Part shown: in pieces, positions 35,079-46,200 of the stretch
How the letters are laid out: each line of letters starts with the position of its first letter
How positions within the stretch are numbered: position 1 is the stretch's first letter
From: Agromyces atrinae
GTDB lineage: Bacteria; Actinomycetota; Actinomycetes; Actinomycetales; Microbacteriaceae
Direction: 5' to 3'
NCBI RefSeq assembly: GCF_013407835.1
Contig: NZ_JACCBI010000001.1
Coordinates: 1,984,001 to 2,048,000 of the forward strand
DNA length: 64,000 bases
Translations under genes and position numbers: made by a program
Notes under the pieces: generated by a model
What the model saw: only the letters and a program-made list of their open reading frames with translations
Databases searched by the model: none
Told to the model about the DNA's origin: nothing

Positions 35079-36022
35079 AAGGCGAACGCCGCCCCGAGGC
35101 CGGCGCCGTACAGGAGCGCCGTGATGCTCGCGAGCTGCAGCGCGAGGATGAGCTCGCGCGGCTGACGCGCCGTGACGACGATGATGCACGCCGGCAGCGC
35201 CGCGAGCAGCGCGAACGCCGTGAACGATGCGAGCGGATAGATGAGCGCCACGATCGGGACGAGCACGAACGGCAGCAGCAGGAAGACGCAGAAGAGCACG
35301 CGCCCGGCGGTCGGTCCGACGAGCACGGCGAGCGTACGCTTGCCCGCGATGCGGTCTTGCTCGACATCGCGCAGGTTGTTGGCCATAAGGACGGCGCACG
35401 CGATGAGCCCGACGCCGATACCCGACATCCACGCCTCGTCGCCGATCGTGCCCGACTGCACGAAGGCCGACCCGCACGTCGCGACGAGACCGAAGAAGAC
35501 GAAGACGAAGAGCTCGCCGAGCCCGAAGTACCCGTAGGGGCGCTTTCCGCCCGTGTAGAACCATGCGGCGACGATCGCGACGGCGCCGACGGCGATGAGC
35601 CACCACGCCTGCGTGATGACCGTGATGACGAGACCAGCGATGGCCGCGAGGGCGAAGAAGGCCAGCGCGACGGCGAGCACGCGCTTCGGGCTCGCGACGC
35701 CGGAACCCGTCAGGCGGGCAGGGCCGACGCGGTGCTCGTCGGTGCCGCGGATGCCGTCGGAGTAGTCGTTCGAGTAGTTGACGCCGATCTGCAGGCAGAG
35801 CGCGACGACGAGGCAGAGGAGCGCGAGCACGGGGCTCCACCCCGATGCGCCCGCCGTGGCGACACCGGCCCCCGTGCCGACGAGCACGGGCGCGACGGCG
35901 AGCGGAAGCGTGCGGAGACGTGCGCCGGAGACCCAGTCGCGAGCGGTCGCCTTCCGCGGAGCGGGGCGCACGGATGACGCACCACGACGAGCGGGATGAC
36001 CTGAGCGTTTCGGAGTCGACAC
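35075..36022 (-). CDS. menA: MenA, 1,4-dihydroxy-2-naphthoate polyprenyltransferase
   Basis: 315 aa, GTG start. A UbiA-superfamily membrane prenyltransferase with about eight to nine helices. The first Asp-rich site is NYSNDYSDGIRGTDEHRVGPARLTGSG, and the second lies near DVEQDRIAGKRTLAVLVG. It joins the polyprenyl chain to DHNA and releases CO2 to give demethylmenaquinone. A long Arg/Pro-rich N-terminal tail of about 30 residues is cytoplasmic. Nine nucleotides after menE. Confidence 0.95.
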   Translation of the reverse strand: MSTPKRSGHPARRGASSVRPAPRKATARDWVSGARLRTLPLAVAPVLVGTGAGVATAGASGWSPVLALLCLVVALCLQIGVNYSNDYSDGIRGTDEHRVGPARLTGSGVASPKRVLAVALAFFALAAIAGLVITVITQAWWLIAVGAVAIVAAWFYTGGKRPYGYFGLGELFVFVFFGLVATCGSAFVQSGTIGDEAWMSGIGVGLIACAVLMANNLRDVEQDRIAGKRTLAVLVGPTAGRVLFCVFLLLPFVLVPIVALIYPLASFTAFALLAALPACIIVVTARQPRELILALQLASITALLYGAGLGAAFAF

Positions 36023-36031
36023 TCCGCCATG

Positions 36032-37195
36032 TTAGGACGAGACGAGAGCCTCGATGGCCCGACGATCGGGTTTTCCCGACGCGAGGAGCGGCATCGTGTC
36101 GACGAGGAAGAGTCTCGACGGGCGCCCGGCGGGGCCCGCGATGTCGCCGATGCGGGCCGCGAGCTCACCGAGGGCGCCAGGCGCTTCGGTGATCTCGGAA
36201 CGGCGGGCGACGACGGCCGGAGACTGCCCCCAGTCGTGATGATCCACGGCCGCTACGACCGCGTCAACGAAGCCGTCGACGGTGCGTACGAGATTCTCGA
36301 CCTCGCCGAGCGACACTTTCACCCCACCCGAGATGATGACGTCGTCGGCACGGCCGGTCACCCTCAGCAGACCGTCGCGCAGCTCGCCGATGTCGCCCGT
36401 GCGGTACCAACGCCGGCCGCTCTCGACGCGGAACGTCTCGGCCGTTCGCGCGTCGTCGTCGAGATATTCCTCCGCGAGCATGGGTCCCGCGAGTTCGATG
36501 CGACCGTCGACGATGCGCGCGTCGACACCGCCGAGAGGGCGCCCGTCGTAGACGCAGCCGCCCGAGGTCTCGCTCGATCCGTAGGTGCGCACGATGCGGG
36601 CGCCGAGCGCCTCGGCTCGTGCGGCGAGGCTCGCGGCGAGCGCCTGTCCGCCGACGAGGACGGCGTCGAACGAGGTGAGAGCGGCGGCGACGAACGCATC
36701 GCGCTCGGCCGCCTCGACGATGCGCGCGAGCTGCACGGGCACGAGGGATGTGTAGCGCGGGGTGCGCGCATCGAGCCGCGAGGCGGCCTCGGCGAAGGAT
36801 GCCGCATCGAAGCGATTGCCCTCGAGTACGAGAGGTTCGGTACCGGCGACGAGCGAACGCACGAGCACCTGGGCCCCGGCGATGTAGTGCGCGGGAAGGG
36901 TGAGGAGCCAGCGGCCGGGCCCGCCGAGGGCGTCGTGCGTCGCATCGGCGCTCGCGATGAGCGCGTCGGCCGAGAGCGCCACCCGCTTCGGCGAAGCCGT
37001 CGAACCGCTCGTCTCGATGACGAGCGCGACGGTCGCCGGCGCATCGAGAGGCGCGTGGGGCAGTCGCTCCGCGGTCGCCGGGAAGATCGTGTCGCCGTCG
37101 TCGAAGAGCGCCTCGCGCAGCCGCGACAGCACGAGGGGGATGTCGGACGCGTCGACCGCCGTGACGGGCCGGCGCCCCGTGCTCAGTAGTGCCAC
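36032..37195 (-). CDS. menE: MenE, o-succinylbenzoate--CoA ligase
   Basis: 387 aa, GTG start at 37195, overlapping the menB stop by 13 nt. ANL-superfamily adenylate-forming enzyme of the short actinobacterial form. P-loop ETSGSTASPKRV, the RTYGSSETSGG adenine motif, YRTGDIGEL hinge, and the C-terminal lysine in LLASGKPDRRAI. It activates o-succinylbenzoate with CoA for MenB. Confidence 0.94.
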   Translation of the reverse strand: MALLSTGRRPVTAVDASDIPLVLSRLREALFDDGDTIFPATAERLPHAPLDAPATVALVIETSGSTASPKRVALSADALIASADATHDALGGPGRWLLTLPAHYIAGAQVLVRSLVAGTEPLVLEGNRFDAASFAEAASRLDARTPRYTSLVPVQLARIVEAAERDAFVAAALTSFDAVLVGGQALAASLAARAEALGARIVRTYGSSETSGGCVYDGRPLGGVDARIVDGRIELAGPMLAEEYLDDDARTAETFRVESGRRWYRTGDIGELRDGLLRVTGRADDVIISGGVKVSLGEVENLVRTVDGFVDAVVAAVDHHDWGQSPAVVARRSEITEAPGALGELAARIGDIAGPAGRPSRLFLVDTMPLLASGKPDRRAIEALVSS

Positions 37196-38094
37196 GGGTA
37201 CGGACCCCAGTCGGGGTCGCGCTTCTCGAGGAAGGAGTCGCGCCCCTCGACAGCCTCGTCGGTGCCGTAGGCGAGACGCGTCGCCTCGCCCGCGAAGACC
37301 TGCTGACCGACCATGCCGTCGTCGACGGCGTTGAAGGCGAACTTGAGCATGCGGATGGCCGTCGGAGACTTCGTCAGGATGGTGCGCGCCATCGCGATCG
37401 CATCACGCTCAAGCTCGGCGTGCGGCACGACTCGGTTGACGGCGCCCATCTCGTAGGCGCGGTCGGCCGAGTACTCCTCGGCGAGGAAGAAGACCTCGCG
37501 CGCGAACTTCTGGCCGATCTGTCGGGCGAAGTAGGCGCTGCCGTAGCCGGCGTCGAAACTTCCGACATCGGCATCCGTCTGCTTGAACCGACCGTGCTCG
37601 CGACTGGCGATGCTGAGATCGCACACGACGTGCAGCGAGTGCCCGCCGCCGGCGGCCCAGCCGGGGATGACGGCGATGACGACCTTCGGCATGAAGCGGA
37701 TGAGGCGCTGGACCTCGAGGATGTGCAGTCGACCCGAGCGCGCGCGGTCGATCGTCGTCGCCGTCTCGCCCTCCGCGTAGCGGTAGCCGTCGCGCCCCCG
37801 GATGCGCTGGTCGCCGCCCGAGCAGAACGCCCAGCCGCCGTCGCGTGCGCTCGGGCCGTTGCCCGTGAGGAGGATGACGCCGACCTTCGGGTCGGTGCGG
37901 GCGTCGTCGAGCGCGCGATAGAGCTCGTCGACGGTGTGCGGCCGGAAGGCATTCCGCACCTCGGGCCGGTCGAACGCGATGCGCACGATACGCCCGTCGA
38001 GCGAACGGTGGTAGGTGATGTCGGTGAGCTCACCGAGCTCGAGGACCTCGGTCCACTCGTTCGGATCGAAGAGGTCGGAAACGTCGGCGGACAT
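37183..38094 (-). CDS. menB: MenB, 1,4-dihydroxy-2-naphthoyl-CoA synthase
   Basis: 303 aa with GGAGG just before the ATG. Crotonase fold. MenB-specific features: the FCSGGDQRIRGRDGY loop, the oxyanion-hole segment IPGWAAGGGHSLHVVCDLSIAS, DVGSFDAGYGSAYFARQIGQKFARE, and the C-terminus KRDPDWGPYPWHY. It cyclises o-succinylbenzoyl-CoA. First gene of menB-menE-menA, divergent from menC (41 nt between starts), so both probably share one promoter region. Confidence 0.97.
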   Translation of the reverse strand: MSADVSDLFDPNEWTEVLELGELTDITYHRSLDGRIVRIAFDRPEVRNAFRPHTVDELYRALDDARTDPKVGVILLTGNGPSARDGGWAFCSGGDQRIRGRDGYRYAEGETATTIDRARSGRLHILEVQRLIRFMPKVVIAVIPGWAAGGGHSLHVVCDLSIASREHGRFKQTDADVGSFDAGYGSAYFARQIGQKFAREVFFLAEEYSADRAYEMGAVNRVVPHAELERDAIAMARTILTKSPTAIRMLKFAFNAVDDGMVGQQVFAGEATRLAYGTDEAVEGRDSFLEKRDPDWGPYPWHY

Positions 38095-38135
38095 ACCTCC
38101 AGCCTAGGCGAGGCGCCGACTGACAGACTGGGCCG

Positions 38136-39131
38136 ATGATCGTCGATATCGCAGAGTTGCGTCGCACGGCTCACGTCGTGGCCCTCCCCCTGCTCACCCG
38201 GTTCCGTGGCATCGAGGTGCGCGAGGCTCTGCTCCTGCGCGGACCGGAGGGCTGGACCGAGTTCTCACCGTTCGTCGAGTACGACGACGAGGAAGCCGCG
38301 GCGTGGCTGGCGGCGGCGATCGACTTCGGCTGGCGGCAGACCCCTGCCCTCCACCGCGACTCGATCGCCGTGAACGCGACCGTTCCGACGATCGATCCCG
38401 ATCGGGTCGCCGATCTGCTCGCGCGGTTCCCCGGCGCGCGGACGGCGAAGATCAAGGTCGCCGCCTCCGACGAGACGCTCGCCGACGACGTCGCGCGCGT
38501 GCGCGCCGTGCGCGAGGCGATGGGTGCCGACGGGCGCATCCGCATCGACGCCAACGGCGGCTGGAACGTCGACGAGGCCGAGCACGCGATCCACGCCCTC
38601 GCTCCGTTCGACCTCGAGTACGTCGAACAGCCGTGCGCGAGCATCGCCGAACTCGCCGAGATCCGCGAGCGCACGCACTACATGGACATCCCGATCGCCG
38701 CCGACGAGAGCGTGCGCCGGGTCGACGACCCCCTCGCCGTGGCGCGGGCCGGAGCCGCCGACCTGCTCGTCATCAAGGCCCAGCCGCTCGGCGGCATCCG
38801 GAACGCCCTCGCGATCGTCGCCGAGGCGGGCCTGCCCGCCGTCGTGTCGAGCGCTCTCGACACAAGCGTCGGCCTCTCGATGGGCGCATTCCTCGCCGGT
38901 GCGCTGCCCGCTCTCGACTTCGATTGCGGACTCGGTACGGCCTCGCTCCTCCGAGCGGATGTCGCGTCGAGACCGCTCGCGGTGGAGGACGGCCGTATCC
39001 GTGTCGAGCGCGTCGACGTCGACGCGGACCTCCTCGAGCGATGGGCCGCTCCGCCCGAGCGACGCGAGTGGTGGCTCGATCGTCTGACGCGCACACACGC
39101 CGCTCTCACGGAGGCGTCGGCCGGGGAGTAG
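38136..39131 (+). CDS. menC: MenC, o-succinylbenzoate synthase
   Basis: 331 aa, enolase superfamily. Catalytic lysine region TAKIKVA, metal ligands in RIRIDANGGW (Asp), EYVEQP (Glu) and IPIAADESV (Asp/Glu), then the second-lysine strand LLVIKAQPLGG. The typical actinobacterial MenC. It dehydrates SHCHC to o-succinylbenzoate. Followed after 53 nt by the PopT gene. Confidence 0.95.
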   Translation: MIVDIAELRRTAHVVALPLLTRFRGIEVREALLLRGPEGWTEFSPFVEYDDEEAAAWLAAAIDFGWRQTPALHRDSIAVNATVPTIDPDRVADLLARFPGARTAKIKVAASDETLADDVARVRAVREAMGADGRIRIDANGGWNVDEAEHAIHALAPFDLEYVEQPCASIAELAEIRERTHYMDIPIAADESVRRVDDPLAVARAGAADLLVIKAQPLGGIRNALAIVAEAGLPAVVSSALDTSVGLSMGAFLAGALPALDFDCGLGTASLLRADVASRPLAVEDGRIRVERVDVDADLLERWAAPPERREWWLDRLTRTHAALTEASAGE

Positions 39132-39184
39132 CAACCCGCTCGATGGTGCCGGTCGGCGGTCGACTGGTTACGCTCGAAGTCGGT

Positions 39185-40201
39185 ATGAGTGCTGCGACCC
39201 CGCCCCTGTCCCCCACCACCCCCTCTCCGATCCGACGCGTGATGCGTGTGCTCGTCGACGCCATCCGAGGCATGCTGATCGGCGTCGTCGAGGTCATCCC
39301 CGGTGTCAGCGGCGGCACGATCGCCCTCATCGTCGGCGTCTACGAGACCCTCATCGACGGAGCCGGCCACCTCGCCCGAGCGGCCGCGCGCCTCGTCGGC
39401 GACGGCCTGCGCGGCCGCGGACTCGGGCGAGCCGGCGAACACGTCCGGGCGGTGCGGTGGTCGGTCGTCCTGCCCGTCGGTTTCGGGATGGTGATCGCCG
39501 TCATCGCGGGCGCTCGCGTCATCGCACCACTCGTCGAGAACCACCCGATCGAGACCCGCGCGCTCTTCGCGGGCCTCATCGCGGCGTCGCTCATCGTGCC
39601 CATCCGGATGACGGGTCAGAAGTGGCGCCCCGTCGACGTCGTCATCGCCGCCGCGGCAGCCGCGCTGAGCTTCTACGCCTCAGGCCTGCCCGCTCTCACG
39701 CCGTCGGCCGAACCGCATCTGCTGCTCGTGGGAGCAGCCGCCGCCGTCGCCGTGTGCGCCCTCGTGCTCCCCGGCGTCTCGGGCTCGTACCTCCTGCTCG
39801 CGCTCGGCCTCTACGCACCCACCCTCGCTGCGGTCAACGACCGCGACCTCGCCTACCTCGGCGTTTTCGCGCTCGGCGCCATCGCAGGCCTCGGCCTCTT
39901 CGTGCCCGTGCTGCAGTGGCTGCTCGCGAACGCGCGCCGGATCTCGCTCGTGATCATGACCGGCCTTCTCGCGGGCTCGTTACGACTCGTCTGGCCGTGG
40001 CAGGGCGACGACAGCGCGTTGATGCCGCCGTCGACCGGGTGGCCCGGCGCCCTCGGCCTCTTCGTGCTCGGTGCCGCGATCGTCATCGTGCTCCTCGTCG
40101 TCGAGGCTGCACTCCTGCGCCGCGGTCTCATGTCGACGCCAGAACACGCCGACCCCGACCCCGACGCGCACCTCGACGGCACCGAGCGACCCGTTCACTG
40201 A
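39185..40201 (+). CDS. popT: DUF368 / PopT undecaprenyl-phosphate translocase family protein
   Basis: 338 aa from the ATG at 39185. Nine or so hydrophobic segments. The DUF368 signature is repeated: GMLIGVVEVIPGVSGGTIALIVGVYE near the N-terminus and ALVLPGVSGSYLLLALGLY in the middle, giving the internal pseudo-symmetry of the family. Family members return undecaprenyl phosphate to the inner leaflet for wall synthesis. The acidic C-terminal tail (DPDPDAHLDG) is cytoplasmic. Ends before a strong terminator shared with the convergent amylopullulanase gene. Confidence 0.92.
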   Translation: MSAATPPLSPTTPSPIRRVMRVLVDAIRGMLIGVVEVIPGVSGGTIALIVGVYETLIDGAGHLARAAARLVGDGLRGRGLGRAGEHVRAVRWSVVLPVGFGMVIAVIAGARVIAPLVENHPIETRALFAGLIAASLIVPIRMTGQKWRPVDVVIAAAAAALSFYASGLPALTPSAEPHLLLVGAAAAVAVCALVLPGVSGSYLLLALGLYAPTLAAVNDRDLAYLGVFALGAIAGLGLFVPVLQWLLANARRISLVIMTGLLAGSLRLVWPWQGDDSALMPPSTGWPGALGLFVLGAAIVIVLLVVEAALLRRGLMSTPEHADPDPDAHLDGTERPVH

Positions 40202-40223
40202 CCGAGTCGGCGCCCGAACGAGA

Positions 40224-40270
40224 GACGCGCGCCGTGCTCAGGATGGGGGATCCCGAGCACGGCGCGCGTC
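40224..40270. terminator. Strong bidirectional terminator hairpin
   Basis: Perfect 16-bp arms (40224-40239 GACGCGCGCCGTGCTC and 40255-40270) around a 15-nt loop, between the convergent popT and amylopullulanase genes. No U-run on either side, as is usual in high-GC actinobacteria. Confidence 0.9.
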
Positions 40271-40291
40271 GTCGTTCGCCGGTCGTGCGGC

Positions 40292-43200
40292 CTACTCGGC
40301 CATGACCCGACGGCGTCGCAGGCGCGGGGCGGCGAGCACCGCACCCGCTCCGAGCAGGGCGAGTGCGAGCCAGATCGCGAGACCGAGCTGCACACCGGTC
40401 ACACCGAGCGGGCCGAGCACCACCAGTGCGGCACTCGCCGAGCGCTCACTGTCGAGACCCGTGAGCCGGATGTGGTGGTCGCCCGACGCCGTGTCGTTCG
40501 GGATCGTCACGGTGACCGTGAGCGCTCCGTTCGCGTCGGCCGCCTGAGCCACGAGCAGACGCGGGGTCGACTCGAGCCAGACCTGGACGAGCTCGTTCGC
40601 ACCGAAGCCGGTTCCCGACACGGTGAGCGAGTCGCCGGGGCGGACCGTTCCCGCGCTGAGCGTGACGCGTGCGTCGCCGACGCCGGGCTCACCGGGCTCT
40701 CCGGGCTCTCCAGGTTCACCGGGCTCACCGGGCTCTCCGGGCTCGCCGGGTTCGCCGGGCTCGGTCGTCTGCGTCTCGACGAAGACCGCGACGGTGCGTG
40801 CCGGAACGGTGACGGCACCGGTCTCGGTCGCCCAGGCGCTCGACTTCACGACGGCGTCGGCACCCTTCGCCTGGACGTCGGAGAGCGCGAAGTCGCGGCC
40901 GGCGAGCGCCGACACCGTCTGCGTGGTCTCCTCGGTCGAGGCGTTGAACACCACGAGCGCACCGTCGAGAGCGGGATCGACGTCGTCACCGACGAGGTCG
41001 TCGATGCTCATGACGATGACGCCGGGAGTCGCGTCGGGTCCGCTGTTCGGGAACGACACCTTCTGCTCGATGAGCTCGGCCGAGCCCAGGCGCAGCAGGT
41101 CGATCGACGAGCGCAGGCGCAGCAGGTCGAGCGCACCGGCTTCCGCCGCCGCGATGTCGGCCGCCTGCGGCTTGTTCGCGGCGTTCTCGAGCAGCGGCTT
41201 CATCGCAGCCCAGTGGTCGCCGTTGTCGGCCTTCGGCGGCAGACCCGAGCCGAACGTCGACTCCTGTCCCGTCCAGTCGATGCGGTTGAACCAGTCGCCC
41301 GAGTTGTAGCTGTTGCGATCGAGCGACTTCGAGCGCAGCAGCTCGGTTCCGGCGTGCCAGAACGACGGCGTCTGCGAGAGCGTCGCGGTCGCGAGCGACA
41401 GCGTGTTCATGCGGACCCGGTCGGCCATGGTCGTGTCGGCCGGCAGCTTGAGCACTCCGTGATCGAAGAGCGTCTCGTTGTCGTGCGCGTCGACGTAGGT
41501 GATGATCTCGTCGGGGTGCGTCGCGTAACCGGCCGCCGCACCGCGGTAGTCGATCTCCGCACCGGGGGTGACCGCGCCGTCCGACGTCGGGAGCTGGTAC
41601 TCGGCGAGGTTGCCGGCGAGCCCGAGCTTCACGAGGTCGGTCTGGTGACGCAGGTCGGCGAGCGCCTGCTCGGGCGTGCCATTGATCGGCGCACCGTTCG
41701 GATCGGTCGCGAGACCGGTTCCGAAGCCCTGCTGGAACTTCGTCTCACCGGCCACCGGGCTGCCACCGTGCACCGCGTCGCGGAGACGGTCGCTGAAGGT
41801 ACCGATCGACGTTCCGCCGAGGTTGCCCTGCGAGGCCTGCTCGAAGAGGGCGCCGTCGGCGACCTCACCGAAGTTCCAGCCCTCGCCGTAGAGGAAGATC
41901 GACTCTCCGTCGACACCGTCCTTCTCGAGCGTGAGCTCGTCGAGGGCCGCGCGCACCGCGAGCATGTTCGCCTTCGAGTGGTGACCCATCAGGTCGAAAC
42001 GGAAGCCGTCGACCTTGTACTCGCGAGCCCACAGCACGACCGAGTCGACCATGAGCTTCTCGGCGGCCTTGTGCTCGGTCGCGACGTTCTGGCAGCACGT
42101 CGAGGTCTCGACGGTGCCGATCGCGTTCAGGCGCTGGTAGTACCCGGGCACGACCTTGTCGAGCACGGACGTCTCGGCCTGACCGGACGACGTCGTGTGG
42201 TTGTAGACCTGGTCGAGCACGACCTGCAGGCCCGTCGCGTGGAGCGCGCCGACCATCTCGCGGAACTCCTCGACTCGTGCCCCACCCTCGGGGTCGACGG
42301 CGTACGAGCCCTCGGGCGTCTGGAAGTGGTACGGGTCGTAGCCCCAGTTGTAGCCGTCCTCATCGGCGACCGCGGCGACGCAGGCCTGCTGCTCCTCCGA
42401 AGCCGGACCGAACGAGGCGAGGTCGCAATCGGGCGTCTTCTGCGCCGAGCGGTCCTCCTCGATGGTCGCGAGGTCGAACGTCGGCAGCAAGTGCACCGTG
42501 TTGATGCCCGCGGCCGCGAGTTCACGGAGCTGAGCGGTGCCCGCGCTGTCGCGCGTGAACGCCCGGTACGTGCCGCGTTCCTCGGCGGGGACGGTCTCGT
42601 CGCCGATCGAGAAGTCGCGCACGTGCAGCTCGTAGATCGAGCGGTCGACCTGCTTCTCGACGACGGGTGCGACCGTGTTCTCCCACAGCTCGGGCGCCCA
42701 GGCGGCCGAGTCGAGGTCGACCGCGATCGAGCGCGTCGAGTTGGTGGTGAGGGCGATCGAGTACGGATCGGTCACCGCGTTGGTCTCGATCTTCCCCGTC
42801 GAGTGGGCGTAGACGTCGACCTCCCAGAGGTACTGGGCGTTCTCGACGATCGCGTCGGGGGACGCGGTCCACGTTCCCGCTGCGGCATCCCATTCGGCGT
42901 CGACGCGGGTCGGCTCGCCCGAGCCGTCGGCCGGCCAGGTGAGGAGCGACGCGGTCTGCGCCGTGGGGGCCCAGAGCGTGAAGCTCGGGCTTCCCGACGC
43001 CCAGTCGATTCCGAGCGTGCGGTCGGCGAGGGCACCCGCGTAGAGGCTGTCGAGCACGCCCGGCAGCTGAACTCCCGTGAAGGCGGTCAGGGCGTCGCCC
43101 GTCGTCTGAGCGACGTGCAGCTGCTCGGTGACGAGGTCGGCGACGGCTTCACGGTCGAGGCCGGTGGGTCGCAGCACGACGTAGCCGGTCGAGAGCGCGG

Positions 43201-46200
43201 GGAACGTCGCGAGCTGCTCGGGCGTGAACCCGGCCGCGTCGTAGGCGAGGTCGATCGACTCACCACCCGTGACGGCGCCGTCGCTCACGGCGAGACCCGC
43301 GTCGGCCGAGTGGAACAGCTGCCACGAGGCATCCGTCGCCGCGGCGTCGCCGAGGAGCGTCGTCGGCCACGCGAGGGTCGACTCGTCGATCCACTGGGCC
43401 TGCAGGGTTCCCGTGCCGGCGAGCGGCGGGTCGGAGACCTCGATCTCGAGCACGTGCGTCGCGAGGGTGTAGCGGAAGACGACCTGCTTGCCCTCGCTCG
43501 CCGAGAAGGCGATGTTGTCGCCTCCGCGCACGCCGTTCTGGCCGTAGTTCTCGTCCCAGCTGAGACCGTGGGTGACCTTGACCTCGTAGTTGCCGGCCGC
43601 GAGCTTCTCGGTGGCGAACTCATAGACGCCGTCACCGTCGGTGTCGTGCATCGACGTGCCGAAGCACGAGGGCTTCCAGTCGGCGCTGCACCCGAGCTGC
43701 TTCTGGAAGCTGCCCGCGAGGGTCACGATCGGAGCCTGCGCCGTGTTCTGCGCGAGCTTCGTCACCGGGTCCCAGTAGAAGGTGATGGGGCCGCCCGTGT
43801 GGGTGTACGTGATGTTCTTCGCACCGCCCGTCGAGTCGCCGTTCGCGCCGTAGGCGAGGTCCCAGGTGCCGTTGATGGCGACCTTGTACTCGTACGAACC
43901 GGCGGGGATGTCGAACGTGCCGACGTAGATGCCGTCCTCGTTCTTCGTGAGCTTCGCGGCCTCGCAGGCGGGCAGCCAGTCGGCGGCGCAGCCCATCGCG
44001 ACGTTGTGGTTTCCGGGCACGGAGACCATCGTGATCTCGGTCTCGGGCTCCTCGATCTCGGTCGTGGTCACGGCGAAGCCGACCGAGCCGTACGTCGATG
44101 CGGCGCTGTGGTTGCCCGCGGCATCCGTCGTCACGGCGCGGTACTCCACGAGCGCGCCCTTCGGGAGGGAGGCGGCGTCGTGGAAGACGCGCGGCTGGCC
44201 CGACTCGGCGGTGCCGAGGGGCTGCCACTCGTCGTCACCGACGACGCGGTACGAGAAGCTCGTCTCGGTCCACACATTCTCGTCGATGTCGGCCGAGACG
44301 GGCGACGCGTCCTCGAGCTTCGCGCCCGCGACCGGGGCCGTGAGCGTGATCGGCGCGGCCGCCTCCGGGGCGGTCACGGTGCCGTCGGCGCGGTAGACGA
44401 CCGCTCCGAGAGCCGGCACGGTGACGGATGCCGCGGCCGAGGCGTCACTCGAGATGCCGGTGTCGCTGCCGTAGAGAGGGGCGTAGGAGGCGTCCGCCGT
44501 GAGCGTCGTGAGGTCGATCGTCTTCTCGTCGGTCGAGTTGTTGAGGGCGACGAGGTATTCGACCTTCTCATCGCGGTCGACACGCGAGAAGGCGTAGACG
44601 CCCGCGCCGTCTTCGGCGTAGCGCTGGATCTGGGCGCCCTGCGCGAGCGCGGGGTGCGCTGCGCGCAGTGCGGCGAGCTCGGCGATGTGCGTGTAGAGCG
44701 GCGCATCGGTGTCGAAGCGGTCCTCGGTGCCGATGACCTCGCCCGTGACGAGCTTCTGCTCGGCGTACTCGGTGACCTGCGTGCCGAAGAGCGTCTGACG
44801 GGAGTTCTTGTCCTTTCCGTCGCCGACACCCGCGAAGCCCTGCTCGTCGCCGTAGTAGATGACCGGCTGTCCGCGCGTGAGGTAGAGCAGTTCGTGGGCG
44901 AGCTCGTCGCGCTCGAGCGGGTTCGCCGTGTTGTTCGCGAAGTAGCCGACGCGGCCCATGTCGTGGTTGCCGAGGAAGGTCGGCAGCGCGGTCGACGAGC
45001 TCTCGGGCGTCGTGAAGTAGTCGTCGCCCGCGAAGAGCGACTGGAGGCCGCGGGCCGAGTTGCCGGTCGCGTAGCCGACGGCGCCGTCCTGGAAGGCGAA
45101 GTCGAGCACCGAGTTCATGTCGGTCTTCCGCACGTACGGCGAGAGGATCTTCTGGTCGGCACTGTAGACCTCGCCGAACATGAAGAAGTCGTCCTTGCCC
45201 TGAGCGTGGGCGTAGTCGAGGACCTCGGTGGTCCACTTCTCCCAGAACTCGAAGTTCACGTGCTTGACGGTGTCGATGCGGAAGCCGTCGATGCCGAAGT
45301 CGACCCAGTCCTGGAAGACGTCGACGAATCCGTCGACGACCGTCGGGTGCTCGGTCATGAGGTCGTCGAGACCGCTGAAGTCGCCGTAGGTCTCGGACTC
45401 ACCCGACCAGATCGAATCGCCGCGGTTGTGGTACAGCGTGGTGTCGTTGAGCCAGGCCGGAACCTTGAGGTCGACATCCGCCTCCTGCACCTTCGGGGTG
45501 TAGGGGAAGCTCGTCGCCGGGTCGAGCGCCGGGAAGGTGTCGGTTCCCGCGTAGTCGGCGGGGTCGAACTCGTTGCCGTCGGCGTCCTTGTAGGGGGCGT
45601 CCTTCTTCTCGATGTACGAGTACTGGCCCTGCTCGTTCGCGATGACGTCGGCCGTGTGGTTCGTGATGATGTCGAAGTAGACCTTGATGCCCTTGGCGTG
45701 CGCCTCGTCGATGAGGGCCGAGAGCTCCTCGTTGGTGCCGAGGTGCGGGTCGATCTGCGTGAAGTCGGTGACCCAGTAGCCGTGGTAGCCCGCCGACGCG
45801 TTCTCGCCCTCGCCCTGGACGGGGCGGTTCTTGAAGCTCGGGGTCAGCCAGATCGCCGTCGTGCCGAGGCCCTGGATGTAGTCGAGTCGGTTGCGGAGGC
45901 CCGCGATGTCGCCACCGTTGTAGAAGCCCTTGTCGGTCGGGTCGTACCCGCTCTGCAGGCGGCCGCCCTCGATGCCGGCCTCGTCGTTCGACGGGTCGCC
46001 GTTGTCGAAGCGGTCGGTCATGACGAAGTAGAAGTTCTGGTCGGCGCCGGCCTGACGGACCGGGGCCTCGATGAGCGCGTCGTCCTCGGCCGTGTACTCG
46101 CCGCGGAGGTCGAGCGGCTGGAGGCCGATGCGCTTGGTCGTGTCGTCGAAGGTGACGCGCACCGTGCTCTCGCCCGCGAGAGTAAGCGGGACGTTCTCGC

